Below are positions 8,806-20,135 of a DNA stretch of 22,490 nucleotides, one piece after another. The stretch is from Pleurobrachia bachei (lineage: Eukaryota > Ctenophora > Tentaculata > Cydippida > Pleurobrachiidae): assembly GCA_000695325.1 (NCBI GenBank), contig AVPN01000749.1:16211-38700 (forward strand), read 5' to 3'. The notes under the pieces were generated by a model. It saw only the letters and a program-made list of their open reading frames with translations. It had not been told where the DNA came from and did no database searches. The position numbers and the translations under genes were made by a program. Numbering within the stretch: the first letter of the stretch is position 1; each line of letters starts with the position of its first letter.

Positions 8806-11800
8806 TCACAGCCACACCCTCCATACACCCTCATCATCAAGGGCTTCTGAGTTCTCATCTTCGAAATATATCGGCCTTGTCATAGTGTCCCGGGTTATTT
8901 CCCTAAGTTTGTCCCGCAGATTATCCCTTATGTTTGTGAACCTCTCCGAAATGTCATTTTCCTCTGATAAATCGACCGATAAGTCGTACAATCGCATTGT
9001 CTGTGACATACATGAGAAATCCGCACATAAACTGTCGTCAGAGGTATTTTCGTAGCGCTTAATTAGTTCGGCATTCAAGCCAATTTGTTTTCCCAGCTCT
9101 TTTCCATTGACGCTGTAGTGTGTTTCGTTGATCACTATACCCTTACCCTTCGATTCTTCCTGCAGAACATATTGAGGGTGTGTTAGTCAAATTTATTTCT
9201 AACCCAGCAAAACTTCTTTACTGTAATATCCCCAATCTATTATAGGAATAGAGCCAAGAATTCTGGAAATATCGTAGGACCGTTAATTTCTTTCAAATCA
9301 TCAGTTTCTTAAATTTTGAATTTGCCTACGTAGGCAAAAGTACCCAAAACATTTAAATTTATTAAAAAATGGGCCTTCAACTAGTCTTTGACAAATGCTT
9401 TCCACCACCTAATAAGGCTCCATGTCTGGCAGGGTAAAAGTTGGTAAAAATTGGGCGAAACAGTAGGCAAAAGAAAGCAATTAATTATAAAATTTACACC
9501 CTAACATCATACCGTTATCAGTGGGTAGACTTGATCGAAAGCCAGAGCAGTAGGGTTCCCAATGATAAGTTTGAACTTGTCATCCAATATCGCCGCACTA
9601 TCGTAGACAGGATCGACATCTGCCACAACCACAGTCCTGGGTGCCTCCTTTTTTGGTCCCATTCCCATTATCAAATCATTAAAGACATCTGAGAGAAAGT
9701 TATAAAGACTCTCGTGACTATGAGGGTGACTTTTAAGTGGTATTTTTATTAATTTTGTGTGGCAGCTAATCTAAAAAGATGTTCGGCAGCAATAAAAGAT
9801 GTTCGGCAGCAGTAAAATAAAATGTAAAATAAAATTTTACCTGCGTGATCGATGCCATCCAGCTCTACTGAATAGTCCCTTTTCGCTTTTGCAAAGTTTT
9901 GCAATGTGGGAAACCAGTCGCTTACGTGAAATAACCCTTCGTAGGTGCACGGCTTCTTGGAATACGGTCCATTTAACGACTCTGGAAATGTATTACACCA
10001 TTTAAATGATATTTTCCTTTTACTCTCACACATTTCCCGTGACCCCTCACTCCATGGGTTCTCCCCGGGTCGTCGAGAATAGATCTATGCCAGATTCTCT
10101 TCATATTCCCCCACTTACTATTAAAGCCTGGAATGCGAATAAATGCCGGGGTACGAATTCCTCCCTCGTAAAGTGTCATTTTTGCTCCTCGAAGGGGGTA
10201 GTTAGAGGACCCGTAGCTCGCTCCGTTCAATGCCACCACCTGACCTAAACGTCATCAGGAATATTTCTGTTAACTAGGCGCATCATGGACGGAATAATGA
10301 TGGGGAAGGGATATTTTAAAGGATAGTATAATTCACTGGCAGTGCCTAGTGTACCATGAATTACCTCCATTATCGCTGAAGAATACGATGATTGTGTCGT
10401 TCAGCATCTTGTTCCTCTCCAAGGTGGCTGTTATCTGACCCACTCCGTAGTCCAGACTCGTTATCATAGATGCCATGTCCCGCCGCTTCTAAAACAACGT
10501 GTAATACGGGTTAGCTGCTTCTAGGCCGTTCTAATAATAGGCTTCTGTTGTACTAAAAGAGCTAAAAGGTCACATTGGACCCCATTAGTTATGCACAGAT
10601 TTTTGTAAGAATCTTGGCGTTTCACTCTAACAAGTCGAATTCTTGTGAGACTTCAATTTATATTAACTATAGCGTAGGGCTATAGCGTAAAGTGTTGAAA
10701 CCAACTAAGCCTAAGTATTTTGTAACTAGTTACCTCGTTTTTTACGTGGGCATTTTGTTTAACATCCCTCTCCATTGGCTCAATCGGGGCATGTGGGTTT
10801 GTATACGACATAACCATGAAGAATGGTCCTCTATGGTCCCCTGAAAATGTATTATACGTTCAGCTGTCTACAACAGCATTTTTCTAGCGGTTAAGAGTTA
10901 CCCTCCCACGTAGAAATCTTAAAATAGCTCTTTTAGCCAGGGAGCGCTGAGCTTGGTGGACCAGTCACTGGACCACCCAGTACTGGGTGTAATTATATAT
11001 TCGGACACCTACCATCTTTCTCATCCGCTATTTGATCAAGAATCTTGACTGCCTGACGTGTGAGCAGCATCTCAAGGAAGGTCCCATTATCATCAACTAC
11101 CGTGTGGTTCACTTCATCCCTATCTGAAATAATAAGAGGGGAATTGCTTCATATCATAATATGCCAAGTGCCAACAATGTCTTCCTCGGATTTGAATTTG
11201 ACAGCGACTTATCAAGAATGCGGCGCCAGACAGTTCCAGTTCCAAGATACAACTAAACTACATTCCACTGCCAGTTAACCCCCCTCACGCTGAAAGTTCA
11301 ATCCCCCTTCCCTCCCCCCCCCCGCAATTCTTACTTGTCTCATTGAGAGTATCCTCGAACAAGTCATATCCAGATTTTCTGGGTCCTTCGTAGCTCATGT
11401 GTGTGTAGTAGGTACTGCTGCCCCCATACATCCCATAAAAGTAGTCAAAACCTCGCTTTATGGGCGTCATACTCCAATCAGCAAAACCAAGGTGCCACTT
11501 ACCAAACAGATAGGTGCTGTAACCCACTTCTTGGAGTGTCTGAGTAGGGGAGATATCAGTGCTTGATATATACTTAGGGCGTTTCTCTTTTTTAGAGACC
11601 CAGAGAGATATTCTAAAAGGGGACTGCGTGACGTGCGAGAACTCTGTAACACCTTTGAAAATTTCTTGAGTATGATGTTTTATGTACCTGGGGAAGGAGT
11701 ATTTCTGAAGTGTTGAGACCGTTTCTTGATCCATAGTAGACGGCCCGGGCCCCGCTCATACCGTACCGGAAGGGGTATCGACCGGTGAAGAAGGCAGCAC

Positions 11801-14440
11801 GAGAGGGTGAGCACATTGGTTGGGTGTAGTGTCTTCTTAACTGTATACTCTCCCTGAAATCAAGACAATTGGTGCTTGCCTCATTGCCCCAAGACAAGGT
11901 TCTTGCCCAAAGACATGGTTCTTGCCTGTCAGAGAATTTTCTTGGCAGATTCTTGTCCAATACATGGTTCAAATTACAAACGCTTGCGAATAATCGTCTG
12001 GGAGTTAGAATCGCTTGGGACAACTATGACAGCTGTTATAGAGATAAGCAAGTGACTTGTGAATCTCAATTATAATTCTAGTAAATGACATAATATGATG
12101 AAAATTTTAAAAGCTAACAATGTTATTTAAAAAATATTCAAATATAGACGTTTCAAATTAGTTGAACTCCGCTAAATTAGCTCATGTGATGCCTGACCTT
12201 GCTAGTCTATCGATGTAGGGAGTCTTAATTTCTCCTCCATTATACTCGTTGTTAAAATATCCTAGATCGTTGTACCCCAAGTCATCTGCTATAACTATCA
12301 ATATGTTAGGCCGGTATACCTGTGGGGAAGGGTTGTTGGACACATGTACAACATTAATTCTACTAATTTACAATTTCAAGAAGATCTCATACCCTTCGTG
12401 GGTAGGTAACCGGGGAATATTCCATTCTTCGTGGACATGGTCACGGAGAAACTTCAAGTTCAATAAAATCATGTCATGGTAGAAATTTATACCAATTACG
12501 GGAAATCGCGGGGTAACAAAAAGTAGAAAATTAAATCACTGCTGACAGCTTACTACACTACTATATCGCCCTTGCATCATTTGAACATTATGATAGTTGA
12601 TGATCATGTGTGCATTGTGAGACAATTCTTACCGTTCCCTTGTGTGGTGGGCTGAGAAGAATGGCCAGTGCTACCGTAGTCACAACCACAACCAAAACTA
12701 TCAGAGCTATCAGTATGTGGTCTGAAATGGAATTGAACATCAGTTCGATAATATATTGTACTAGCAAAATGACAACAATAGTTCACTTGAAACCCAAAAG
12801 ACTACTCGACTTGTTAGACACTGTAAACTCTAATCTTAACCGTCGATTACTTTTAATCTCATCGGAGGTGCGTCTACTCCGTGAATTAGTGTTGACACAA
12901 GCCCGAAGGTCCGTTACCGCTGTCCGTTTTACAAGTTTCCCTGGACCCCGTGGACCACCACCTACTCCTCCTCCTCCCGTAGGTCTCTCCCCCACAGCAA
13001 GAGATATGTGGGGCATGTGGGGGCACACACACTCACACGGGACAACTAGCTAATAGGGCGCTGTGTGTATGATTGTGATTCAAAGGAACAGTGTGTGCCC
13101 AAAAGCTGAATGAACAAAAGCTCGAGCAATGTTAATTAAGAAGGTTACACGTGCATTACTAGTTTAGTGCACGGAGATAGAAGCGCTGCAAGCACCGTGA
13201 GAAATGCCGATGTTTCAATACATCATTCTGAAAAGCAAACCCGTCAACTATGTACATCAAATACAAAATGCAGAAAAGAAGACGATATAATCAGATATAA
13301 GAAGAAGATCCAAGATAAACGGAACTGAGAAAATGCGAGTGTACAATTTTCCGAAGATAAATTGAGGTTGGGTATATTCAGCTGCGTGCCATGAGCTGTG
13401 CCACGGGAGCAATTAAAACAATTATCCTTACTCTTTAATTGACACTTGTAATGAACCTTTTCACAGATCACACCAAAAGCAGGAGATGCCAATTATTGGC
13501 CTGGATATTCCAGTCAGTATATCATTGTTTAGTTCAAGCACGGGGAGAGATTATCGAGCAAGAAGATGGTGTCAATTAGTTTGTTCATTTATTGAACTAA
13601 ATTCTGGTAGGGTTACGTCTGGTAGGGTTACGTCTCGGCTTGAATATGTCTCATATATGAAAGTGAAACCTCTTTTATACCGGCATAATTCGAGTGCGAA
13701 TATTAACAGGTGTTTTAACACCTATAAAACAGTGTATGTGAAACGGAGAAATGAAAATGGCACGAGTCAGGGCGTTGAGCGATATTACAGAGTTTAAGAT
13801 ATGTATGTGGAAGGTCGTACTATAAGCCAGCTGCTAATTCAAAGAACACAGGGAATATACATTGGAGTTGAATGCAACTGAAGATGTTAAAACAAAGCAA
13901 AGATCATGAGCTGTAATAAACAGATCACGCAGTCTAAACGAAAAATTACCGGGGGAAACTTTTCAAAAAGAATGGAGTGATGATTCGAGATGATTCGAAA
14001 TGTGTAATTACAAGATTACAGTCAACAACAAAATGATTTTTATTTCAATTAGACCGACTATTTAATGAATTGAGAATAGCCCGGCAACTTCTCGGATTTG
14101 CACACTGGTCTATACCGACTATGTCCTCTTTTTGTTTGAACCTGTGGTCATGAGTCATTCCGAGAGAGAGAAAGAGGTAGATGTATTTTCCCTTCAAGAT
14201 AAATGATCGTGCACACACTATACCCTGATTAAGATGCAATAATTTCAATAGCAACTTACAGGAAATGTTTTCCGATGGTGAGATCTCAAAGATTTCTCGT
14301 TTTGGCTTGTTTGCGGTTCGCCCTGCATGTGAGTTACGATCTCCTCCTCCAAACCTTCCGGTTGCTGTCTCGATCTCAGGGTCATGGGTGATTCCTTTAC
14401 GCCGTGTTGGGGTGAATTGCTGTTGATCCTTGTTTCTCAT
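8806..14440 (-). CDS. ARSB-like: Arylsulfatase B-like sulfatase with N-terminal signal anchor, 12 exons, 633 aa model
   Basis: Exons, in order: 14440-14260, 12721-12633, 12319-12198, 11853-11688, 11539-11335, 11123-11013, 10840-10734, 10488-10365, 10244-10119, 9981-9841, 9688-9513, 9159-8806. Every intron is GT-AG and all phases fit (1902 nt). Seen: a basic 60-residue N-tail; a hydrophobic anchor at 62-83; [15 protein letters not shown] with metal-binding D102-D103; CSPSR at 145-149, where C145 is the residue that formylglycine-generating enzyme converts; GKWHLG (K200, H202); NPHAP (H308); SDNGG (D366, N367); [14 protein letters not shown] (K390); HVSDWFPTL; and [12 protein letters not shown]. 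The end, GVWRVWL, resembles the ARSB terminus GVWGPWM. Family role: hydrolysis of sulfate esters on glycosaminoglycans or similar sulfated glycans, in the lysosome, Golgi or at the surface. Five or more N-glycosylation sequons fit a secretory-pathway lumenal enzyme. Exon 1 is the least certain: it rests on a consensus donor and matching phase, and alternatives exist. The substrate is inferred. Confidence 0.88.
9321..9338. repeat. 18-nt perfect palindrome in intron 11
   Basis: The palindrome tttgcctacgtaggcaaa is perfect. Part of it (gtaggcaaaag) recurs at about 9463. Function unknown. Confidence 0.85.
9774..9813. repeat. Two 20-bp tandem units in intron 10
   Basis: The unit aaaagatgttcggcagcaat is followed directly by a copy with one change (agt at the end), next to the exon 10 donor. 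Confidence 0.9.
12851..13016 (-). other. Alternative candidate first exon of the sulfatase gene
   Basis: Starts with ATG at 13016 ([17 protein letters not shown]...) and encodes 55 codons rich in Gly, Arg and Ser. A GTAATC donor in phase 1 would join correctly to the signal-anchor exon at 12721. It lies closer to that exon than the preferred first exon at 14440, but its donor is weaker and its composition is low-complexity. It could be a second transcription start with a different cytoplasmic tail, or intronic noise. Confidence 0.25.
13606..13635. repeat. Two 15-bp tandem units
   Basis: ggtagggttacgtct occurs twice without a gap, within sulfatase intron 1. It produces the repeated SGRVT in a plus-strand frame that is otherwise unconvincing. 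Confidence 0.9.
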
Positions 14441-15807
14441 GCCAATGGGGCACCTTTCTCATAGCAAGTCACACAGATAGGGAGGGAGGGATATGAGCAC
14501 TAGTATATAATTATAGGAGGGAGTAAAGACAGCTCTACTATACGTGCGGCAAGCCCGTGTGTGTGTGAGTGTGTGTGTGAAAGTTCAGGACAATTGGCGA
14601 AAGAACACACACGCGATATAGGGATTTTGTCTCTCTATACTGCTGTCTTTCTCTTCAGCTGTATTTATCACACCCTCTCACTTCCCTCTCCCTCTTTCGC
14701 AATTCTCTCTTTCGCGTTTAGCCCTCACTCTTCCCTATATATATGGGTCCTATTTTCAGCATCAGCTCTCTACTAATAAACATGTGTATTCAGCTTAAAA
14801 AGAAAGGGGGGGGGTGAAAAGAATGAAAAACAGAAGTGTACATTCAATAATCGTTCAATACCATTCATAAACCAACATAAACTTCTATACAGAGAGAGAA
14901 AGAGAGATTGAATACACTTATTTGAAACGTTATTTGAAAAGCAGTCGATTAATATATTTGTTTTGAAAATAGACTGGCAGAAGAAAACATTTCCATTAAT
15001 AGGAAAAGCTTTTACCAATTGCAATCACCAGTCATTTGCAAAAAGGTCGTGTCATATCAAGTGGGTGTGTTATTGCTAGTGGTGTTCTGTCATATTGGCC
15101 ACCCGCATAAAGCGTCGCCCAAGGCGTTGTCCACGACGTCTAAGGCACAGTCAGCTGACATTGAATGCTTTTTGCACATTTTGCACGTAGTGCAGGCAAC
15201 GCTTTGGGTGGCGCTGTGTGGGCGTCCATTATGATGGAGCACCATGCACTGTTAGATGAAAAACTGGAAAGAATTATCACAAATTGAGTGGTACGGAACA
15301 TACTGTTCTGCAAATGACGTCAGTTATGACGTGCATAAAGTGGAATAAGTGTCAGAAAGAAAGATGGTTCTTAAACTAAAACAATGTTGATTTTGAATCA
15401 GATAGGCATGGTGTACTGAGTATAGTCGATAATTAGGAAACTCTGCCAATTAGCTAATCCAGTGCAGCTGATTGATGATCACTCCACCACCAGTAGTAGC
15501 TAGCTACTATATAGGTACTGTACAGCTGTTCGAACATGGTGTATGTTATGAGATGGTCCCCGTTCACCAGTGTCAAAACTATATGGAATCTTAGCTCGGA
15601 GAAAACAAAATGGAAGGAAAGTACAGTATGTATGTGAAGTTGAACACAGTTAATTATTGACCCGGTGATCTTGAGGTAGTAAGTATAACTCGCTTAGCTA
15701 GAAATGGTTCACAGACAATACTGTTAGTTAATTAAGTTGTTGAAGCGAGAATGAAAGTTTGTAATATAAGTTCACTTGACTACACTTGACTACCTTAGGT
15801 AGGAGAC
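14441..15807. other. Region upstream of the sulfatase start; no gene seen
   Basis: Probably contains the sulfatase promoter. TA-rich motifs (tagtatataatta around 14500) and a GT microsatellite (about 14557-14579) lie within 140 bp of the candidate ATG. A CT-rich tract follows on the plus strand. Further right, no coding segment is recognised; two short open frames lack domains and splice sites. Confidence 0.4.
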
Positions 15808-15862
15808 ACACTGAAGTTGGACGTGCTCGTTGAGATCTCAACTACGTGCCCAACTTCAGTGT
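15808..15862. repeat. 55-nt fold-back (hairpin), centre GAGATCTC
   Basis: The arms acactgaagttgg and ccaacttcagtgt enclose a near-symmetric middle with the palindrome gttgagatctcaac. The inner stem is offset by a few bases. Its central octamer is the same as that of the two palindromes at 6189 and 7796. Confidence 0.85.
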
Positions 15863-15955
15863 ATATCTTCTTAGATTAATCTAATCCATCTCCGTGTGCA
15901 CTGTGCATGTTATATTATTTAGCATATAATTTAAAGCAGCAAGTATAGTTGTTAC

Positions 15956-16105
15956 CATACATTTGCAGTAGTCCCTGAAGCTGAACTCCTCCCTCCTCCG
16001 CCTGTCCTGGTATATCCCTAGAAGTGCAGCCTCCTTCTCCAATCCAAATATCTCAGTGAAGTGAAGCCGGTTGTACTTTTTCTTGCCCAGAATTCCTAAA
16101 CTCAT
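15956..16105 (-). other. Exon-like open frame with ATG (possible first exon)
   Basis: ATG at 16105 opens 50 codons with a protein-like composition (LHFTEIFGLEKEAALLGIYQ, RRRREEFSFRDYCKCM). It ends at a GTAACA donor (phase 0), or 5 nt earlier at GTATGG (phase 1). The phase 1 option would join in frame to the sulfatase anchor exon at 12721. An acceptor-like gtttag lies just inside the ATG, so it could instead be an internal exon. The protein family is not recognised. Confidence 0.3.
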
Positions 16106-18067
16106 ATCACACCTCTGATCCTTGTTTAGACCGATTCATAGGAAATCCACCTGATATATTTATAGATTTTATATAGTTGTCAGATCAAATATTCATAGAC
16201 GATTTAGTTTTAAAATCAAATATGTAATGAATTCGAAGGCGTGTTTAGTTATACTTATTATAAATGATAAATATGGATGTCAAAACGAAAATGCAACTAG
16301 AAATAGAAGTCTATATTCAACACTTATTGCAGGGGTCTTAGAAAGGAATGTTTACTGTTATACCGCGAATACTTCAAATATGTGTTCCTATAATTGCAGC
16401 TTGTTATTATCGCTGAATAGGGAATGTTGTTGGGTGATATAAAGACGAAGCAACAACGATCACGACTCAATATCTCTCTGTGTGCATGGTTGGGACCTTC
16501 AATTAGTAATTACAAGACACACACACAATCATCAACTTCATCTAGTGATTCGTGGGGCGGTGTGTATAATTATATACACACAGTTGTGACATTTCAAGCT
16601 ACAATCATCGTGTAGGAGTAGGACACATACAAGCTGATAATTAGAAACGTGAGCCACTGCTCGGGAAAGAAAAGCATTTTCCAGTACTAACATATTTCGT
16701 GTTTTCCTTGGCCAAAAGAATTAGTGTGTCTATAGAATATAGATTAAACCCCCGGGTATTATATCGTTTGATATGATAATTGTCAGCCATGGTATGGTAT
16801 AGTCATGCAGTATAATCACGGTAATTACATTGCAGCAGTGAATGCACTGGTAATTATATCGTGAATACTAGAACGACAGTACTATGTATACCTACTAATT
16901 AGATGATGCCTCCAGCGACAGTTTAGCACGGTATAAAATCCAATAATTTCATATCGTGCTAAAAGTAAACCGTCTGGATGCATCATTATGCATGGTATAA
17001 TTCGACAATCGGCATTATCATTCCCGTGTTTGCTATTATACTAGACTAGATAGGATATTATGACGATCTTAGTATCGTCGACTAGCACCTCCCACTAGGC
17101 TTGGGTCATTATCCCATGGGCTGGTCCAAAATGCGAGCCTTTATAGTTCAAAAAAACGGAGATTAAAATATGACCGGCGCGAGATAAAAACAGAGATCAG
17201 ATGATAATGGCACATGGGGGAACACCGGCAGAACTAATTGTGTGGTGGAGATAATGATAGATCCAGCTATCTGTTGTGTGTGTGGGTAATGATCCACGCT
17301 ACCATGATCCACTGTAATCGACAGATATAATTGACTGAAAACCTAGAGCCATGCAGCAAAACGATAATCAGTCAAGGTAAAATGATAATCAGTGAAGGCA
17401 CAATTCAATCCCAAATCAATCAACTACCGAAATCGGAAGCTTTTCAAATTCAAAACAAACTAGTCGCCACTTTGACTACTGCAAGTCCTACAACGCACCC
17501 AATTGCTTTTCCAAAACATGTGACATAAAATCATGGGTATTGATCTTCTTTGTTCACTCATTGAACACTATAGGCTGCAATGATATCAAGGCTATACTAC
17601 AATGCAGAATTAGACATGCTTCTTCATATTAAAGTTATATTGTGCTCTGCACTGATCAATATGTTGACCAATATTATAGTTGGGGTATTGTTCATTAGAT
17701 ATGTCTATAATGACATGAGCTCAGCCATAGGGCACAGCATATAATGTGTATGGTACACATATAATTCTCAAGGGATCACTATATAAGTTGCTGAATAATT
17801 AATACATGTTAGGTCTCATGTCGACAGATTAGACAAAAGGAGAGAGATCGGTATACACCCTAGCTAGCCGGGAGCACCCCCGTGCTACAACTGCATATTA
17901 TTCTGAATGTAGAATATTCTTGTATTATCATTAGTCCAGTTGGCACACCTATATATAACAACAATGTCAGCTGTTTGTAGAAACTGAAAAAGGGGGAAAG
18001 GTGCAGGAAGAAAAAGGAAAGAAAGCAATCCTTTTCACCTGGTCACGGGGCCGGTGCATGATATCAC
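16106..18067. other. Non-coding stretch with fold-backs; no gene seen
   Basis: AT-rich sequence with several short inverted repeats (see 16902-16986). Open frames at 16227-16442, 16424-16615 and 17331-17528 have no domain, membrane or splice features and are not called. Confidence 0.4.
16902..16986. repeat. Imperfect fold-back element, about 85 bp
   Basis: The left arm atgatgcctccag ... gtttagcacggtat pairs with the right arm atatcgtgctaaaa ... ctggatgcatcat. Roughly 30 of 38 positions match, around a ~15-nt loop. It could be a very short MITE or a transcribed hairpin; no target-site duplication was determined. Confidence 0.7.
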
Positions 18068-18183
18068 CTATCTGCACTGCATTCTAAACCGACACAATGG
18101 GATCAGTAACAGTATAACAATGACGATCAGCATGGCTATAATGCCCAGCTGTATAACAGTGGGGAGCGATAAGTAACAGGCAC
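18068..18183 (-). other. Exon-like segment encoding a single membrane helix
   Basis: After an acceptor-like gtaccag at 18184-18190, the minus strand encodes CYLSLPTVIQ, a ~22-residue hydrophobic run (VIQLGIIAMLIVIVILLLIP), then LCRFRMQCR and a TAG stop. It resembles in style the signal-anchor exon of the sulfatase gene and has the same acceptor phase (phase 1). It could be the end of a small membrane protein whose first exon is at 21579-21693, a decayed copy of an anchor exon, or chance. Confidence 0.3.
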
Positions 18184-18936
18184 CTGGTACTATCTAATGC
18201 ATCCTCTTCCAACCCCCCTTTGTTGCTGGAATATACCTTCTAGCAAGCCATTGCCAACAGAAGGTGCATATATTGTTGCCAGACAGCTAGCTAGTTTACC
18301 AAGCCCCCCCTCTTTGTAAAGGGTAATTGCACCACCGGCCGCGTCCTTTGCGGAAAATGAATATATTCATCAACTTCTTACACCATGATGCGTCTGTAAC
18401 AAAACTGGCATTCTGTTCAGACATTCACCTAATTCAATGATTGAGCACGTTCCTAGTGGAAATCAGACAACAAAAGGCACTGCGTCTATCAAACGAGACT
18501 TTGGGATGGGTTCCAATGGGAGAGTGTAGGTTAGGAATTAGGATGATAATAAGCGGTTTATCTGATCATTAGCCCAACTGTGCAACTCTCTCACAAACAG
18601 GTTGCAGAGCATTCAGTAACGTATTTGAGAACCTATTTGGAGAGGAAGAGTGAGTGAAGGAGATAAAGAAAAAAAGAGATAGGATTGAGAGTTAGAGTGA
18701 AAAAAGTATGCCATAATATAGCGGGTATAAGGTGTAAAGTGTGTACTAACATTATACATTATAGGAGCAATTATATGTGCGCTATATACTAAAACATAAT
18801 GACTTACTACATCCTACAATGCAAATTAAATGGACTTGTAAAATAGTTAATTCTTATTTCTTATTAAGAATTATAGCTCTCTAAGAATCTTAAGAAACTA
18901 GTTTTTTCGTTTTTCTTTCTACAGCTTTTTCTAACG
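18184..18936. other. Non-coding stretch; no gene seen
   Basis: Contains a purine-rich tract (about 18640-18705) and an inverted repeat around 18847-18875 (taattctta / taagaatta). Nothing coding is recognised. Confidence 0.4.
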
Positions 18937-20135
18937 TGCGACTGCACCATCTTGCTATAACGTCAGAACCACCGCGAAGACTAGGGTGCACAAGGTGTTG
19001 CGAAGAACTATAACGTTACATATAATAGACCTTGAAGCAGGGGCATGTACAAATGTTCGATATACACCTCTAACTGTACTGTGAAGGATCACTGCCCGTG
19101 CTGAATACCGAACATGTGCAATAACAACCTACATTCTCACAGTAACACATGTATTATTTAGAGAGTCATGCAGCTGGCCCATAATGGTCCCCTTTTCCTG
19201 GACTTGGAATGCACTGGGGTCTGGGAGCTATCTGCAATCCAACCGTTTGCCGTTATTCTGTAGGAAAGAAGGGAGAGGGAAAAAGAGAGGGAGAGAGTAC
19301 CAGTGAGAGTGTGTGAGGAGATCTCAGCTTAGTACAGCTAGTAGTTACGGTGCCACGTGTTTTTACCCATCCTATGATCGCTCTCTTATTTTGCTTTCTC
19401 ATATTCGCTCTCTAACTTTATCTTTAAATCTCTCGCTCACTCCCTCCCCCCCCTCATTGTCTATCCTGCACTCTCTATCTATCTCGCCCTATATGTTATG
19501 TGAACTGGTCTTTGTTCCTCACATTGGTCTTTTCCCTATAATAATTCCCATACATACACAGTAGAAAGGGGCATAATATCATCTGAGACTCTACACTTAC
19601 TATCCATAAACTGATCAAAGATATTTACTGGAATACCAAGATGACAACATATAATAGCACTAGATGCTTATGATTATGTTGAATGCTCTCTCTATATCAC
19701 ACTATGATATATCAAAGATGATATTAGTAGGGATTGTATTAATATTAGTACAAATATCATATGATCTTTGCTGGAGATACTATATGATAGATTGTCTAAC
19801 AATACCCACCTAATATGCTACAATTACACGTGATCCACACACCTAACATTAGTTGAAGGCAATCCTTGGTGCCCGGATACTGTCGAAGATATCTCCTCCA
19901 ACATCGTCTCACTATCCCCATGATGAGGTGGTCTTGCTAGATATGTATGATGTTCCTGATCCTGATTATGTATAGCTGGTGTCAATTCAAGGGTCCAGGG
20001 TATATAGTGTTGAGATTATATCCAGACTATATCCCAAGTGTTGATATCCCAGCACTTTTGGTTGTTCAAGAACCCGTCAAGAAATGCAGATGTACAGTTA
20101 CACAAGCAACACAAATATAGAAAGTTTCAATGTGT
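18937..20135. repeat. Tandem duplication 3, copy 1 (about 1.2 kb, non-coding)
   Basis: Starts tgcgactgcaccatc and ends tttcaatgtgt. It is followed directly by a second copy in the same orientation. Differences are a handful of substitutions and 2-nt indels, plus the 50-bp patch at 19990-20039. It contains a GA/CT-rich core (about 19262-19310 and 19425-19490). The open frame at 19313-19564 is low-complexity Ser/Leu/Pro sequence from the CT tract and is not called as a gene. Confidence 0.93.
19990..20039. other. 50-bp patch whose same-direction complement occurs in copy 2
   Basis: Starts agggtccagg and ends tcccaagt. Each base is the Watson-Crick complement of the base at the aligned position in 21186-21235, read in the same direction. 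The flanks are the same in both copies: gtcaattc (plus one differing base) on the left and gttgatatccc on the right. Confidence 0.9.

Larger units (their letters stand above)
7478..9108. repeat. Tandem duplication 2, copy B (attached to the intact sulfatase gene)
   Basis: Same orientation as copy A (5872-7414). It comprises most of exon 12 (up to 9108), the 3' UTR and downstream DNA. The exon portion differs at 2 of about 303 nt; the non-coding part differs by several short insertions and deletions and a few substitutions. Confidence 0.92.

Noticed and set aside
12610-13053. 147-codon plus-strand frame
   Set aside because: It is antisense to the sulfatase signal-anchor exon, which has splice and phase support; treated as a shadow.
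13244-13492. Cys-containing minus-strand frame in sulfatase intron 1
   Set aside because: A donor-like GTAAGG is present inside it, but no phase-consistent acceptor or family similarity was seen.
13486-13797. 103-codon plus-strand frame
   Set aside because: Part of it is the 15-bp tandem repeat. It has no motif, signal or splice support and lies within the sulfatase intron.
19313-19564. Ser/Leu/Pro-rich plus-strand frame, repeated at 20512-20700
   Set aside because: Low-complexity reading of CT-rich DNA; the frame is shortened in the second copy by a 2-nt difference.
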